The notes beneath the pieces are model-generated. The model was not told where the DNA came from and made no database searches. It saw nothing but the letters and a program-made list of their open reading frames with translations. A DNA stretch of 64,000 nucleotides from Bacteroidota bacterium (lineage in GTDB: Bacteria; Bacteroidota; Bacteroidia; NS11-12g; UBA955), in assembly GCA_030682255.1 (NCBI GenBank), contig JAUXOK010000004.1, positions 1-64,000 of the forward strand. The letters are read 5' to 3'. Position 1 is the first letter of the stretch, and each line of letters starts with the position of its first letter. The translations under genes were made by a program, and so were the position numbers. This document shows positions 1-9,573 of the stretch, in pieces.

Positions 1-104
1 TACCTATTATGCAATTCTGCATTGGTGCTGCTTACTTGCGCTTGCAAGTAATGGTTTAGGCATACAAATAAGCCTAATGTGATGGTTTTAATGTTTGCTT
101 TCAT
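1..104 (-). CDS. Start of a secreted protein, cut by the window edge
   Basis: An open frame begins at the ATG on the minus strand at 104 and runs off the left edge after 34 codons. The N-terminus has a lysine, a hydrophobic stretch and an alanine-glutamine-alanine-glutamine end around residues 21-24, which looks like a Sec signal peptide with cleavage near residue 22. The ATG lies only 3 nt after the stop codon of the lipoprotein gene at 108-830, so the two are probably co-transcribed. Nothing of the mature protein is visible beyond about a dozen residues, so no function can be given. Confidence 0.6.
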   Translation of the reverse strand, partial: MKANIKTITLGLFVCLNHYLQAQVSSTNAELHNR

Positions 105-107
105 GTT

Positions 108-830
108 TTATTTTATAATGTTATATTCTATGAGTTCCCAATTTTCATCCCTATGGGTTGCTGTTCTTTTAACTAAACCTACATCTTTAGCCCAATAATA
201 TTTACTTCCTGTCGTAGTATATGGATATGTTTTAGACCATACGCCATCACTATCAATATCAAACTTAGCCACATGATGGTAAATTTTGCCTTGTATGGTG
301 AGGGTGCTGTCCATACCGATGTAGGTGGTGTAGGAAGAGCCATTGCCTGTGCCAGGCCCACTAGTAATAACAAAGGGATAATACAGAGGATAATTTATAC
401 TTCCGTTTCCTTCTCTAGTTATTCCGTTCCTTCCGTTGTTAAAAGACTCTGCATTTGGTGATTTATAGTTAGAATATTCATAAAAATACCTTTTAATAAA
501 GGTGCTGTAAAAAGATTTTGATAAATAATCATAATAAATGGTAATGTGTTTTGTATGAAGTTGATCTCCTTTTACTAAAATGGAATCAAAATAAAAATTG
601 TTAACAATATGTGTGTCTAAATCTCCCGTTTTGGTGTTTTTATATATCCAATAGCTGCCAGATTTACTCCATAAATAACTTTTGAGTTCTTCATTCATTT
701 TTATTCTATAATACTCGGGTTTGGGTGGTTTGCCTTGATAGCCGGGCTTGCTTGGGTCTTTGTCGCATCCTAAAAGAAAAAATAAAGCTAAAGCAATTAA
801 TATGTTTTGGATAATGGGAGTGTTTTTCAT
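108..830 (-). CDS. Lipoprotein of unknown function, 240 aa
   Basis: The N-terminus is a lipoprotein signal: a hydrophobic run followed by a lipobox ending LLGC near residue 22, so the mature protein should be lipid-anchored in the envelope. A proline- and glycine-rich linker follows (about residues 26-40). The rest is rich in tyrosine and beta-prone, and ends with a motif resembling YYWAKDVGLVKR, which is common at the C-terminus of uncharacterised Bacteroidota lipoproteins. It has a good promoter of its own upstream (865-894) and is followed within 3 nt by another secreted-protein gene. I recognise no catalytic motif. Confidence 0.75.
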   Translation of the reverse strand: MKNTPIIQNILIALALFFLLGCDKDPSKPGYQGKPPKPEYYRIKMNEELKSYLWSKSGSYWIYKNTKTGDLDTHIVNNFYFDSILVKGDQLHTKHITIYYDYLSKSFYSTFIKRYFYEYSNYKSPNAESFNNGRNGITREGNGSINYPLYYPFVITSGPGTGNGSSYTTYIGMDSTLTIQGKIYHHVAKFDIDSDGVWSKTYPYTTTGSKYYWAKDVGLVKRTATHRDENWELIEYNIIK

Positions 831-864
831 GTTGTTTTAGTTTAATTCCTTTTAAAGGATACAA

Positions 865-894
865 CAAATTTATTAATGTTTTTGAAATATCAAA
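865..894 (-). promoter_or_regulatory. Bacteroidota-type promoter for the 108-830 lipoprotein gene
   Basis: Read on the minus strand, TTTG (891-894) is followed by an 18-bp spacer and TAAATTTG (865-872). This matches the Bacteroidota primary sigma factor consensus, TTTG about 18-20 bp before TAnnTTTG. The expected start of transcription is near 858-862, giving a leader of about 30 nt before the ATG at 830. It is the best complete promoter match that I found in the window. Confidence 0.7.
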
Positions 895-979
895 ATTATT
901 TTTATGTTAAAAGAATATGATTATACAAACTTGCGATTGATAATTATTTCATAATCAGGAAACTAAACAAAGAGTTAAG

Positions 980-995
980 TTCCGATGTCTCGGAA
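980..995 (-). terminator. Hairpin after the giant T9SS gene
   Basis: TTCCGA and TCGGAA form a perfect 6-bp stem around a 4-nt loop, 13 nt past the stop codon of the gene at 1009-5187. The following minus-strand sequence is T-rich but not an uninterrupted T run, so this is a probable but not certain intrinsic terminator. Confidence 0.5.
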
Positions 996-1008
996 GAATT
1001 TAAACCAA

Positions 1009-4000
1009 CTAATTCCCTAAAATTGAAATCAATGTTTGATAAACTGAATCGTTATCATAGATTTTAATCACATATAAACCCTTAGCCAATTGGCTTAAAT
1101 CTATCAACTCCTTATCCGAAGTAATGTCTATCGCATGTATCAATTTACCACTGATAGATGTGATGCTAACATGGTATTGATTGGCATTTTCGATATAAAA
1201 CAAACCTGTGTTTGGATTGGGATAAACTTTAAATTGATGGATAGGATTGTAGGTTTGCAACTCTGAATTAAAAAACAAATATGAAACTGATTGGGCTTCG
1301 CAATCATAGGCATTTTTCACTGTTACATAATAATTGCCTGAGTTTGCCTGCTCTATTGTAGGGGTGTTTTTTATCAAAAATTGATTGTCTTTGAACCAAG
1401 TAATGCTATCTGTTGATTGTACAAATAATTGATTATTGCTTTTTTGAATCACAGGTTTTTCGGGCGAAGGATTAACATTCAGTTTTAATACCTCAGATTT
1501 AAATTCACAATTTTTATCACTGATAGCCCTGTAATAAAACGAGTCGTTTTGCTTAAAGTTGTTGTAACGTAATACTTGATTATTGCTTGCTGCTTCTATG
1601 ATTGTGTTGTTTTTAAAGATGTCCCTTTTGTAATTATTGATGGTATAAATAATCAAAGTGTCTTTTTCGCAAATTGGATTGGTATTCAATAATATCTGTC
1701 CTTTAGGCAAAGGATTGACAGCTATCATCAGGGTATCTGTTAAATGCTTACACCCATTTTGGTTCATGCCTTCAACTTGTATACTGATGCTTTCCATTAG
1801 TTGAATAACAGGATTGGTTTGAGTGGTATTAACAGCATAACTTTCATCATTTAATTTGATATGATACATGTCGGCACCACTGATGTTTAATTGAATGCTC
1901 TCGTTTTCGCAATAAGCCATTTTTCTATTTACAATGTTTAATAAAGTAACTGGCGCTTCTAAAACATTGGGCATCAGATGCAAAGTGTCTTTGCAATTAT
2001 TATTGACATCCAACATCACAATTTCAATTTTATCTTGTGCTTGAAGCATATTGCTATAACTTAGATATTGAGCAAATGGCAGCATGATAACACCATTCAT
2101 CTTAAGTTGATATTGATTGGCTGAGTTATTGAAAACCACTTCAATTTCCTTATCAGAACATAAATTGTTATTGCTTAAATTGGAAGTTACATCCATATTG
2201 GAGGCTTTGATGATATTGATGTCTGCATAGCCACTAATTGGCAAACTGATGCTGGCTGGATGGGTACTTCTCAATCTAATTTTAAATTGTCCTGCATTAG
2301 CCTGAGATGGTAAATGGAACAAAATACTATCCACTTGTTTACTACTTTCTATCTGACCAATAATGGTAGTTGAATCAAATTTTCCATCAGCATCACTCAA
2401 TTCGATAAACACTTGGTTACTGTCTAACAAATGAATGTTACTATAATAAAACAAGGTGTTCCTTTCGTTGATACAACTCGATGCCTTCTTGATATTTACA
2501 AAACGCATTGGACTAACAATTTCTCCAACGGCATGATTCGTAATAACAGCATCCTCAAAATCAAAATAGATAGAAGCTCTGTTTTTAAATATTTGTTCAG
2601 TAGGGTGAATTGAATTTAAACCTACCGTAAAATTAAATGTTGCTATGCTATTATCGCCCGACAAACTTTTAAATGGTAAATTGATGTTATCGAATATAAA
2701 ATGAATGATATTGCCTTCGATAATCGATGTACATGGATATTGACTGAAATTTAAATTAAAGACTGATAGGTTATGATATTTCAAATCAAGCGTATCCGTA
2801 ACAATAACTCTCACAGCGGTGTCGTTTCCTTCATTCTGAAAGCTAATGGTGTAATTGATGGTTTTATCAAACAATGTTTTTTGAGTACCGTTTTCAATGG
2901 TTTTTTCATTAGGATCATAAGGCGCACCAACTATCACAAAGGTTTCGTTTGAATTATTAGATTTCAAAGAATCCATAGCGGTATTTAAACTATCAATAGT
3001 AGCCAAAACGGTAATCTTATCATTAGAAACAAAACTATCAGCATTTACTAAATAAGTAACCTTTATCATCCGATTAGACTGAGTCCCAATAGAATCGATA
3101 AACAATGTTTCGCTTTTACTGGTTAATGTATTCCAATTATTTTGATTGCTACTGTTCTTAAATAATTGAACGTTTAATGAAATGTTTTTACGGGTTTTAT
3201 AACCATTATTTTTAATAGTGAAATAGACTGAAGTATTTGAACCTCTTCTGGCATTGGTATGTATGGTTTTGATACTTAAATCGGTATAATCTGGATTGAT
3301 ATTGATTCCAAAATCATTTTTCAAATAAGCTGAATCATTGATAGTTGTAATGTTTATCAAATTATTATTGGGACAAGTAACCTGATATTGACTTGTTATA
3401 TTATTACATGATAATTGATATACACCAGCAGGTGCATAGATATAATACATGCCATCATCGTCTGATATGCCTACATATTCTTGGTTATTTGTAGATACTT
3501 TGATACCTTTTAGTGGAATATCGCCATCGTCAAATACACAATTGCTATTTTTGTCTTGATAAATCCTACCATGAATACCTGGCTTATTGATAAAACCAAA
3601 TTCCAAATAATGGGTATCGTTATATTTGATATTTAACAAGGTGTCATGGGTAGTTACCAAAAACAATGGATTAGATGCTATGCCTATGGTATATTTTCCG
3701 TGTTCAAAACTATCCACAAAGGTTCCATTTTTACTTGTTCTTTTATAAAAAACAAAGTTTTCTTTTTTAAATTTAAGTTGATTGCTTGTGTAAGAATCTT
3801 CGTTATCTCTGATACCATTTTTATTAAAATCATAAAAAGTATTGATAACGACATATCCCATTGAATCTGGTTTTAAGATATCGAGTAAAACTGTTTTTGT
3901 AATACTTGATTTGAAATTACAACTGTTGTCGAAAGCTTTGAAAGTAATAGGCATTAGTGTGCCACTAATATTTTTATCATAATTTAGCGAATCGCTTATT

Positions 4001-5187
4001 TTCCAACAAAATTCGCCTGTTTTTCTTTTGGCATTTAAATCATTAATGGTAAATGTAGCACCTGGTGGCAGATTCAAAACTTCTAGTTTCGTAATAGAAT
4101 CATAATAATCGTTAGAACCTGATATGGTATCAAATGTGTTTACATTGAAACATTGATTTTGGTTAACTTTAAATTGATACCTACTTTTTGAGATTAAAAT
4201 TTGAGGGTTAAAATTAGGCAAACTGCTATGAACAAACATCGCTATATCTTTAACACAAGAACCCATTAAACGATAAACACCATTTTTATCTTTTCTGTAT
4301 TCTGAAACCTCGATACAAACTATGGCTTCCTCATCACATCTAACTGGGGTATACACAATTCGACCAATAGCAGGGTCAAAATAAAAGCCTCGAGGTGGAT
4401 TTAAATCGGGTTGTGGTGTACAGTTAACTACACCAGGATTTGGTGGACAATATGGCGTTACAGGTAAAGTTGGCTTATTGGGATTGTAATAGGTTACAGG
4501 TGTATTCCTTGCATTCATCGCAGCTACAAGTGTATATGACAACGAATCATAATCGGCATAATCAAAAGCAGAAAAAGTATTGTCGAAACCAATGTTGCAC
4601 TTGATATTATGGGTATAATTATCACTGAATACAGCAGATGAATTTTGATAATTGGATAAACAGACATCCAACATACTTTCTACATAAATATCAGTTCTAG
4701 CTGGTCCAGGCTGTATTGACCCAGTTACTCTTCCATTATCATATACAGAAAAATAAACTTTACAAATATTTGAGTAATTTACTTGGTTATAGGGCGCTTT
4801 GTCTAAATCAACATAAGAAACAAATGTGTGTAATTCTAAACCATCTCCAGTATTATTGTTATTTTGAGGGTAACAAGGGCCACCACCAGAGTCTTTACAA
4901 TTTTCAGAAACATCTTTTATGCTAGTACGCGTATAAGCAAGGTGGAAAGAATCTGTTCCTGCATACATCACGATAAGTGGTTTATTTAATGCTATGCCTT
5001 TGCAATCTCTTAAGATTTTAGTAGTTACTTCATACTTTTTATCGCCTAGCCATTTATAGTTGACTTCTCCTCCAGCAATATGATTTGCCAAAGAAACAAA
5101 AGCAGCCCCGATAAAAAAAAGATAAATAAATATTGTTTTGTATAGTAGATTTAAATGCACCGTTAATTCTAATTTTTTATAAGACAC
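1009..5187 (-). CDS. Giant T9SS-exported surface protein with DUF7619-like and SdrD-like modules
   Basis: About 1392 residues. After a signal peptide (about residues 10-35) comes the motif HIAGGEVNYKW...ILRDC, typical of the N-terminus of large Bacteroidota surface proteins. Around residues 450-620 are two SdrD B-like segments with FYDFNKNGIRD and YQDKNSNCVFDDGD calcium-loop-like motifs. Around residues 750-890 is a DPNEKT...YTISFQNEGNDTA segment of the DUF7619/DUF11 class. Ig-like repeats follow, and the last 75 or so residues are a type A T9SS sorting domain (VYPNPNTGLFYI ... LSQLAKGLYVIKI). It should be secreted across the outer membrane and attached at the surface; adhesion is a guess. 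No ATG is available at the 5' end: GTG at 5187 is the longest start, and GTG at 5160 would give a more compact signal peptide. Confidence 0.85.
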   Translation of the reverse strand: MSYKKLELTVHLNLLYKTIFIYLFFIGAAFVSLANHIAGGEVNYKWLGDKKYEVTTKILRDCKGIALNKPLIVMYAGTDSFHLAYTRTSIKDVSENCKDSGGGPCYPQNNNNTGDGLELHTFVSYVDLDKAPYNQVNYSNICKVYFSVYDNGRVTGSIQPGPARTDIYVESMLDVCLSNYQNSSAVFSDNYTHNIKCNIGFDNTFSAFDYADYDSLSYTLVAAMNARNTPVTYYNPNKPTLPVTPYCPPNPGVVNCTPQPDLNPPRGFYFDPAIGRIVYTPVRCDEEAIVCIEVSEYRKDKNGVYRLMGSCVKDIAMFVHSSLPNFNPQILISKSRYQFKVNQNQCFNVNTFDTISGSNDYYDSITKLEVLNLPPGATFTINDLNAKRKTGEFCWKISDSLNYDKNISGTLMPITFKAFDNSCNFKSSITKTVLLDILKPDSMGYVVINTFYDFNKNGIRDNEDSYTSNQLKFKKENFVFYKRTSKNGTFVDSFEHGKYTIGIASNPLFLVTTHDTLLNIKYNDTHYLEFGFINKPGIHGRIYQDKNSNCVFDDGDIPLKGIKVSTNNQEYVGISDDDGMYYIYAPAGVYQLSCNNITSQYQVTCPNNNLINITTINDSAYLKNDFGININPDYTDLSIKTIHTNARRGSNTSVYFTIKNNGYKTRKNISLNVQLFKNSSNQNNWNTLTSKSETLFIDSIGTQSNRMIKVTYLVNADSFVSNDKITVLATIDSLNTAMDSLKSNNSNETFVIVGAPYDPNEKTIENGTQKTLFDKTINYTISFQNEGNDTAVRVIVTDTLDLKYHNLSVFNLNFSQYPCTSIIEGNIIHFIFDNINLPFKSLSGDNSIATFNFTVGLNSIHPTEQIFKNRASIYFDFEDAVITNHAVGEIVSPMRFVNIKKASSCINERNTLFYYSNIHLLDSNQVFIELSDADGKFDSTTIIGQIESSKQVDSILFHLPSQANAGQFKIRLRSTHPASISLPISGYADINIIKASNMDVTSNLSNNNLCSDKEIEVVFNNSANQYQLKMNGVIMLPFAQYLSYSNMLQAQDKIEIVMLDVNNNCKDTLHLMPNVLEAPVTLLNIVNRKMAYCENESIQLNISGADMYHIKLNDESYAVNTTQTNPVIQLMESISIQVEGMNQNGCKHLTDTLMIAVNPLPKGQILLNTNPICEKDTLIIYTINNYKRDIFKNNTIIEAASNNQVLRYNNFKQNDSFYYRAISDKNCEFKSEVLKLNVNPSPEKPVIQKSNNQLFVQSTDSITWFKDNQFLIKNTPTIEQANSGNYYVTVKNAYDCEAQSVSYLFFNSELQTYNPIHQFKVYPNPNTGLFYIENANQYHVSITSISGKLIHAIDITSDKELIDLSQLAKGLYVIKIYDNDSVYQTLISILGN

Positions 5188-5274
5188 ACGAAAATAGAAA
5201 AAAGTTGCTTATTAAATTCAATTATTATTTATAATTTTAAAAACAACTTAAAAAATTTACAACAATTTTATTAA

Positions 5275-6624
5275 TTATTTGAATTTCAACATACAAAAAT
5301 AATCTGACTGAGATATTTGTTTCCTTAATTTCCATTCATTTGGATATAAATTATTGATGCGATTGCCGGCAAACTTACCCAATCCAATGTTTATATGATT
5401 GTATTTTAAAACTACATATCCTTTTTGAGAACTCACCTTAGGAATAACTTGTTTGCCTAAATAAGACAATGACTCTTCATAGCTTAAATCAAGAGAATCA
5501 AATACTGTTGGGTTAAAGATTTGCGAAAACACCAATTTATCTGAAGGCAAAAGTAATGAGCCACTTAAATGACCAATCGAAGTGCCAATCTGATAGGTTT
5601 GTAAATGTCCTAAATTCAAATTATAAAATTCAAACACATGAGGCGAAATGGCTTTTATCTCATCTTTATGTTTGATCATGTAGTTTTCTGTTGATACTAA
5701 TTTGGCATAGTCAGCTTGATATTTTTCCTTTTTTAATTCTTTTGTATTTTTCTTGCTATCACCTTGTTGAAAAGAGTCTTTCTTTTGTAAAAGTGCAATA
5801 AAAAAACCTTCACCTTTATGAATATGAGGCATGAATTGATGAGAGAATTTTGTTTCGCCATTTAATTCAAAAGCAATGGGTTCAAATCCTTGATTGATTA
5901 ACATTTCAATCTGTTGTTCATTTTCGCCAGGGTTGTATGTACATGTGCTATATACGATAAAACCATTGGGTTTAACGCATTTGGATATTTCATTTAAAAT
6001 CCTGTTTTGTCTTAGTTCACATGTGCGAACATTATCCTCATTCCATTGCTCAATAGCACTTATGTCTTTTCGAAATAATCCTTCACCACTGCATGGAGCA
6101 TCAACAACAACGATGTCAAATATTTCTCCTAATTCGCCAAAATCTTTACTATCACTACTTGTTATGATTACGTTTGGATAGCCCCATTTATTGAGATTTT
6201 CCATCAAAATATTCACCCGAGCATGAATCACTTCATTGCTTACTAATAAATCATTCTCAGATAAAAGCGAAGTAATATGTGTAGATTTTCCACCTGGAGC
6301 AGCACATAAATCTAAAACACACAAAGGCGTTTGTTGTATGGATTTAATTTTATTGAATGCTTTTTCTAAAGACATACTCGAAGCCTCTTGAACATAATAT
6401 GCACCTGCATGCCACAATGGATCGGCAGCAAACAAAGGTCGTTCGGGTAAATAATACCCATTATCGCACCAAGCAATTTTTTCCAATTTAGGAGAAAAAT
6501 CGAGCTTCTTGGTATTTATTCTGATTGAAGTTGGGGTAATTTCTTGAAGTGCATTTAAAAAACTTTGATATGCCTCTTCACCCAATTGCTTGTATAATCT
6601 TTCTTTGAATGGGTCAGGATACAT
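5275..6624 (-). CDS. rsmF: rRNA (cytosine-C5)-methyltransferase, RsmF/NOL1-NOP2-Sun family
   Basis: 449 residues, the usual size for RsmF/YebU. The S-adenosylmethionine site DLCAAPGGKS is near residues 104-113, the PCSGEG motif near 176-181 and the catalytic TCTYNPGENE motif near 226, so both conserved cysteines of m5C RNA methyltransferases are present. The C-terminal third fits the RsmF-type RNA-binding extension. It should methylate a cytosine of 16S rRNA in the cytoplasm. The ATG is 3 nt after the stop of the DMT transporter gene, so the two form an operon. RsmB or another family member cannot be excluded, but the long C-terminal extension argues for RsmF. Confidence 0.85.
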   Translation of the reverse strand: MYPDPFKERLYKQLGEEAYQSFLNALQEITPTSIRINTKKLDFSPKLEKIAWCDNGYYLPERPLFAADPLWHAGAYYVQEASSMSLEKAFNKIKSIQQTPLCVLDLCAAPGGKSTHITSLLSENDLLVSNEVIHARVNILMENLNKWGYPNVIITSSDSKDFGELGEIFDIVVVDAPCSGEGLFRKDISAIEQWNEDNVRTCELRQNRILNEISKCVKPNGFIVYSTCTYNPGENEQQIEMLINQGFEPIAFELNGETKFSHQFMPHIHKGEGFFIALLQKKDSFQQGDSKKNTKELKKEKYQADYAKLVSTENYMIKHKDEIKAISPHVFEFYNLNLGHLQTYQIGTSIGHLSGSLLLPSDKLVFSQIFNPTVFDSLDLSYEESLSYLGKQVIPKVSSQKGYVVLKYNHINIGLGKFAGNRINNLYPNEWKLRKQISQSDYFCMLKFK

Positions 6625-6627
6625 GTT

Positions 6628-7500
6628 TTATCTGCGTGTTAAAGTAATACCTAAAAGAATCAAACCCATGCCCCCAACTTGAAACCAACCAATGGGTTCA
6701 CCATCAATCACGCCCCAAAAATATGCAAAAATTGGAATTAAATAAGTGACAGAAGCCGCAAACAATGCCGTAGATTTTTTAACTAACATGTTAAAAACTA
6801 TCAATGAAATGGCTGATCCCAAAACCCCCAAAATTAATATATACAAAAGTGGACCCATTGCTTCAGATGATTGAGCAATTTGCCAAGTATTGGTTTGTAT
6901 AGCAATGAATAATGCAGGAACAGAAATGATGGTTAAAGGCACCATGCTATTCACAATGGCAGACAGATGATGAAGTTTAGATTTAATGATATTGACATTA
7001 ATGCCATAAAGCAATGCTGCTAATATCACTTTTAAACAGGGAAATATATATTCAGAATAAAACGAAAAACCTGTTTTGCTTTTAGAAAAAATTAACAATA
7101 ATGAACCAATCAATCCCACTAAAATACCAACACCTTGACTAATTTTAAACTGTTGTGAAAAAATAGCAACGCCTGCTAACAAGGCAAAAAAGGGTGTCAT
7201 GGCATTTAATGCACCTGACAAAGAACTAGGCATTTCTGCCCCAGCGCTAGCAAATAAAAATGCGGGTATAAAATTTCCAAGAAGTCCTGATAATGAGAGA
7301 AAAAGCCAATCTTTTTGTTTTAGTTTTTTATACTCTCTCAAAAAGAAAAACACACCAACACTACCTGCAAAAACCAAACGAAGAGATGCAACCTGAAGTG
7401 GTGAAAATACAATTAAGCCTTTTTTCATCAGAATAAAAGAACTACCCCATACAAAGCCTAAGAAAAGGAGAATAAAAAAAGTTTTAACATCAATTTTCAC
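6628..7500 (-). CDS. DMT superfamily (EamA) permease
   Basis: 290 residues with about ten hydrophobic segments arranged as two EamA repeats, beginning with the family-typical GFVWGSSFILMKKGL. This is an inner-membrane metabolite exporter or exchanger; the substrate cannot be read from sequence. It is the first gene of a two-gene unit with the rRNA methyltransferase downstream (3-nt gap), a pairing I cannot explain functionally. Length and start are normal for the family. Confidence 0.85.
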   Translation of the reverse strand: MKIDVKTFFILLFLGFVWGSSFILMKKGLIVFSPLQVASLRLVFAGSVGVFFFLREYKKLKQKDWLFLSLSGLLGNFIPAFLFASAGAEMPSSLSGALNAMTPFFALLAGVAIFSQQFKISQGVGILVGLIGSLLLIFSKSKTGFSFYSEYIFPCLKVILAALLYGINVNIIKSKLHHLSAIVNSMVPLTIISVPALFIAIQTNTWQIAQSSEAMGPLLYILILGVLGSAISLIVFNMLVKKSTALFAASVTYLIPIFAYFWGVIDGEPIGWFQVGGMGLILLGITLTRR

Positions 7501-7655
7501 GGGTGCAAAAGTAGTTTATTTAAGTGTAATGCTTTGCTTGAATTAAAAAAGTGTTTGCTTGTTTTTGGCACCTATGTTTTTTTAAGTATATCGAAGCATA
7601 ATTCTGGGTCAATTTCTAAAAAGTTGGTCGATTTCGTTTTATATAACAATGAAGC

Positions 7656-7674
7656 ACACTTGATGCTTAAGTGT
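7656..7674. repeat. Short inverted repeat between the XRE gene and the EamA gene
   Basis: ACACTT (7656-7661) and AAGTGT (7669-7674) form a 6-bp stem with a 7-nt loop in the 230-bp intergenic region 7501-7730. It lies 57 bp downstream of the regulator's stop codon. No T tract follows on the minus strand, so it may be a weak terminator or chance. Confidence 0.25.
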
Positions 7675-7730
7675 TTCATTAATAACTGATAACTATATAC
7701 ATTGCTTTGTCATATTTTTGAAAAACATCT

Positions 7731-7943
7731 CTAATCAATGTTAACAACAAACTCTAATATATCACTTGGCTGACAATCCAATGCTTTGCAAATGGATTCT
7801 AAAGTAGAAAAACGAATAGCTTTAGCTTTATTGGTTTTTAAAATACTCAAATTACTCATCGTGATACCCGTGAGTTCACACAATTGCGAAAGGCTCATTT
7901 TGCGCTTGGCTAAAATTACATCTAGGTTAACAATAATTGGCAT
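7731..7943 (-). CDS. Small XRE/Cro-CI-type regulator (YozG-like)
   Basis: 70 residues, essentially a single helix-turn-helix domain: an N-terminal helix with LAKRKMSLSQLCELTGIT, then the recognition-helix region, then LESICKALDCQPSDILEF, the classic end of this family. The ATG begins 1 nt after the stop codon of the DUF2975 gene, so they are translationally linked. DUF2975 membrane proteins are regularly paired with such tiny regulators. By analogy it probably represses its own operon; the palindrome at 8673-8703 is a candidate operator. Confidence 0.85.
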   Translation of the reverse strand: MPIIVNLDVILAKRKMSLSQLCELTGITMSNLSILKTNKAKAIRFSTLESICKALDCQPSDILEFVVNID

Positions 7944-7944
7944 A

Positions 7945-8640
7945 TTATACGGTTAGTTCTTGTTCTTGCTCAATTTGATGGGCCTTTTTGTAGGCTAATG
8001 CTATCACTTTTAATAATCCAGCAATTAAAATTAATAAAAGGTAGCCGGTAAAAAACTCATAACTATAGGTTAATAAATTAATGTATTTATCAAGCATCTT
8101 GCCAATAATAATGGAAATGTTCATTAAACCAAAGAATTTAAAAACTGCAATTCCCCAAATAATATTGGCCGAAGACAAAAGTCTTTTGCTGTTTTTATTA
8201 TAAAATGTTAGGCTGTCATCTTGTGTTACGGCAAACATATATAAATTGAAAAACACTATGAGCCAAGCAATAGTAATAAGCAAGTAATAAAAGGTAAAAA
8301 ACAAAAGCGTGTATTTGCTTTTGAGATTATCTTCCAAATTAAATTTCTTTCCAAGAATATTTTGTTTAGAATCGTAAAATTCATCCATGAAATACAATTC
8401 ACGATAAGATTGATTGCCATTGATTGAATCTGAAGTATAAACGTGGTCTAAAAAAACTTTGTCAAAAATCTCTATTCTTTCAATGTAGTTGTCATATTCA
8501 ATCGAAATTTTTTGTTGAGTAAATGGCAATAAAGTTCTATAAATCATTACGCCACCATATACAGCAAAACCAACTGCTGAAAATAAAATTGTCATCAATA
8601 AAGTGTTTGATATTTCTATAATATTTTTAGGCTTAAACAT
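7945..8640 (-). CDS. DUF2975 family membrane protein
   Basis: 231 residues with four predicted membrane helices (about residues 14-36, 112-136, 155-180 and 195-218) and a soluble loop of about 75 residues between the first two. The layout and the XRE gene directly downstream match the DUF2975 family. Function is unknown in the family. The first box upstream is TATCTTTG, ending only 4 nt before the ATG, so the mRNA may be leaderless. The gene pair forms a compact two-gene module with no other partner. Confidence 0.75.
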   Translation of the reverse strand: MFKPKNIIEISNTLLMTILFSAVGFAVYGGVMIYRTLLPFTQQKISIEYDNYIERIEIFDKVFLDHVYTSDSINGNQSYRELYFMDEFYDSKQNILGKKFNLEDNLKSKYTLLFFTFYYLLITIAWLIVFFNLYMFAVTQDDSLTFYNKNSKRLLSSANIIWGIAVFKFFGLMNISIIIGKMLDKYINLLTYSYEFFTGYLLLILIAGLLKVIALAYKKAHQIEQEQELTV

Positions 8641-8644
8641 TTCA

Positions 8645-8673
8645 CAAAGATAAAAAGTTTATTGAAAAGCAAT
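8645..8673 (-). promoter_or_regulatory. Promoter of the DUF2975-XRE operon
   Basis: On the minus strand ATTG (8670-8673) is followed by a 17-bp spacer (8653-8669) and TATCTTTG (8645-8652), a perfect TAnnTTTG box. The box ends 4 nt before the start codon at 8640, so transcription probably starts at or next to the ATG. The upstream element touches the palindrome at 8673-8703. Confidence 0.6.
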
Positions 8674-8703
8674 AATTATTAATTGATTATCAATAAATAA
8701 TTA
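8673..8703. repeat. 31-bp palindrome upstream of the DUF2975-XRE promoter
   Basis: Two 14-bp arms (8673-8686 and 8690-8703) match as an inverted repeat with one mismatch around a 3-nt centre. The inner part, ATTGA-TTA-TCAAT, is perfect. The right arm includes the stop codon of the glycosyltransferase gene, and the left arm abuts the promoter's upstream box. It could be a terminator for the glycosyltransferase transcript, an operator for the XRE protein, or both. Confidence 0.6.
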
Positions 8704-9489
8704 TAAACTACCCTTTAACAACTTCCTATCCTGATAATTATTATACTGCTGTTTCTTATGTGCTAGAATTGCTTCCATTTTATTAGTGTTTGTATAGTTT
8801 TCGGGATGGTATAAATGGTATTGAATGGCGTGATTTTTTATTTGAAATGTTTTAACTCCAAATTGTTCCAAACGCCAATTGATGTCAGTGTCTTCTCCTA
8901 TGCCTGGTTCTTCATATTTTTCATCAAAACCGCCCACTATTTCTATATCATCTTTAAAAATACTCCAATTGCAGCCCCATAGTCCACTTTTTGATTTTGG
9001 TTTAACAAATGGCAAATAAATAGCGGCATCAAGACGTTTACTTTTCGATAATACAATATTTAATATATTCAGTTTTTGCAATGAATTTTCTTGAATAAGT
9101 TTATCAGAAATTGATTTAGAAAGCATCACCCTTCTGCCAAAAAGAACTTGCTTAGGTTTCTTAAATTTAAGATGTGATTTTATAAAATGCTTATGAAGAA
9201 TACAGTCTCCATCAATAAAAATTAAATAGGGTGAAGTAGCTACTCTGATAGCGGAATTTAAAATTCTACACTTTCTAAATTTTAAGTCTTCTTGCTGAAT
9301 GTGCTTAATTGTAATATTGGAAGTAGGCTCAAAATGTTCAACTACTTTTTTCATCTCTTGACTATCATTATCTTCAGCAATAATAATTTCAATTGGACCA
9401 TTAAAAGATTGAAGATTTATGCTTTTCAGGATTAATAGTAAAGCTTGTGTGTTTTTATAAACTGATATTATCAAACTCACTAATGGCAT
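8701..9489 (-). CDS. Family 2 glycosyltransferase
   Basis: 262 residues. The N-terminus (PLVSLIISVYKNTQALLLIL) and IIIAEDNDS are the nucleotide-sugar binding part of a GT-A fold. FIDGDCILH near residue 93 supplies the metal-binding D-x-D motif. The second half has GGFDEKYEEPGIGEDTDINWRL, the acceptor-side motif of the related galactosyltransferase-like domain. It is a cytoplasmic enzyme that should transfer a sugar to a polysaccharide or lipid acceptor; no other glycan genes adjoin it, so the product cannot be guessed. It appears to be a single-gene unit. Confidence 0.85.
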   Translation of the reverse strand: MPLVSLIISVYKNTQALLLILKSINLQSFNGPIEIIIAEDNDSQEMKKVVEHFEPTSNITIKHIQQEDLKFRKCRILNSAIRVATSPYLIFIDGDCILHKHFIKSHLKFKKPKQVLFGRRVMLSKSISDKLIQENSLQKLNILNIVLSKSKRLDAAIYLPFVKPKSKSGLWGCNWSIFKDDIEIVGGFDEKYEEPGIGEDTDINWRLEQFGVKTFQIKNHAIQYHLYHPENYTNTNKMEAILAHKKQQYNNYQDRKLLKGSL

Positions 9490-9573
9490 TGTAGAATTAG
9501 TGGCAATAATAATTTAAATTTAAACATTAGACAATGAAAGATTTTGAATTTGAATTTAATTTTCTTTCAATAA

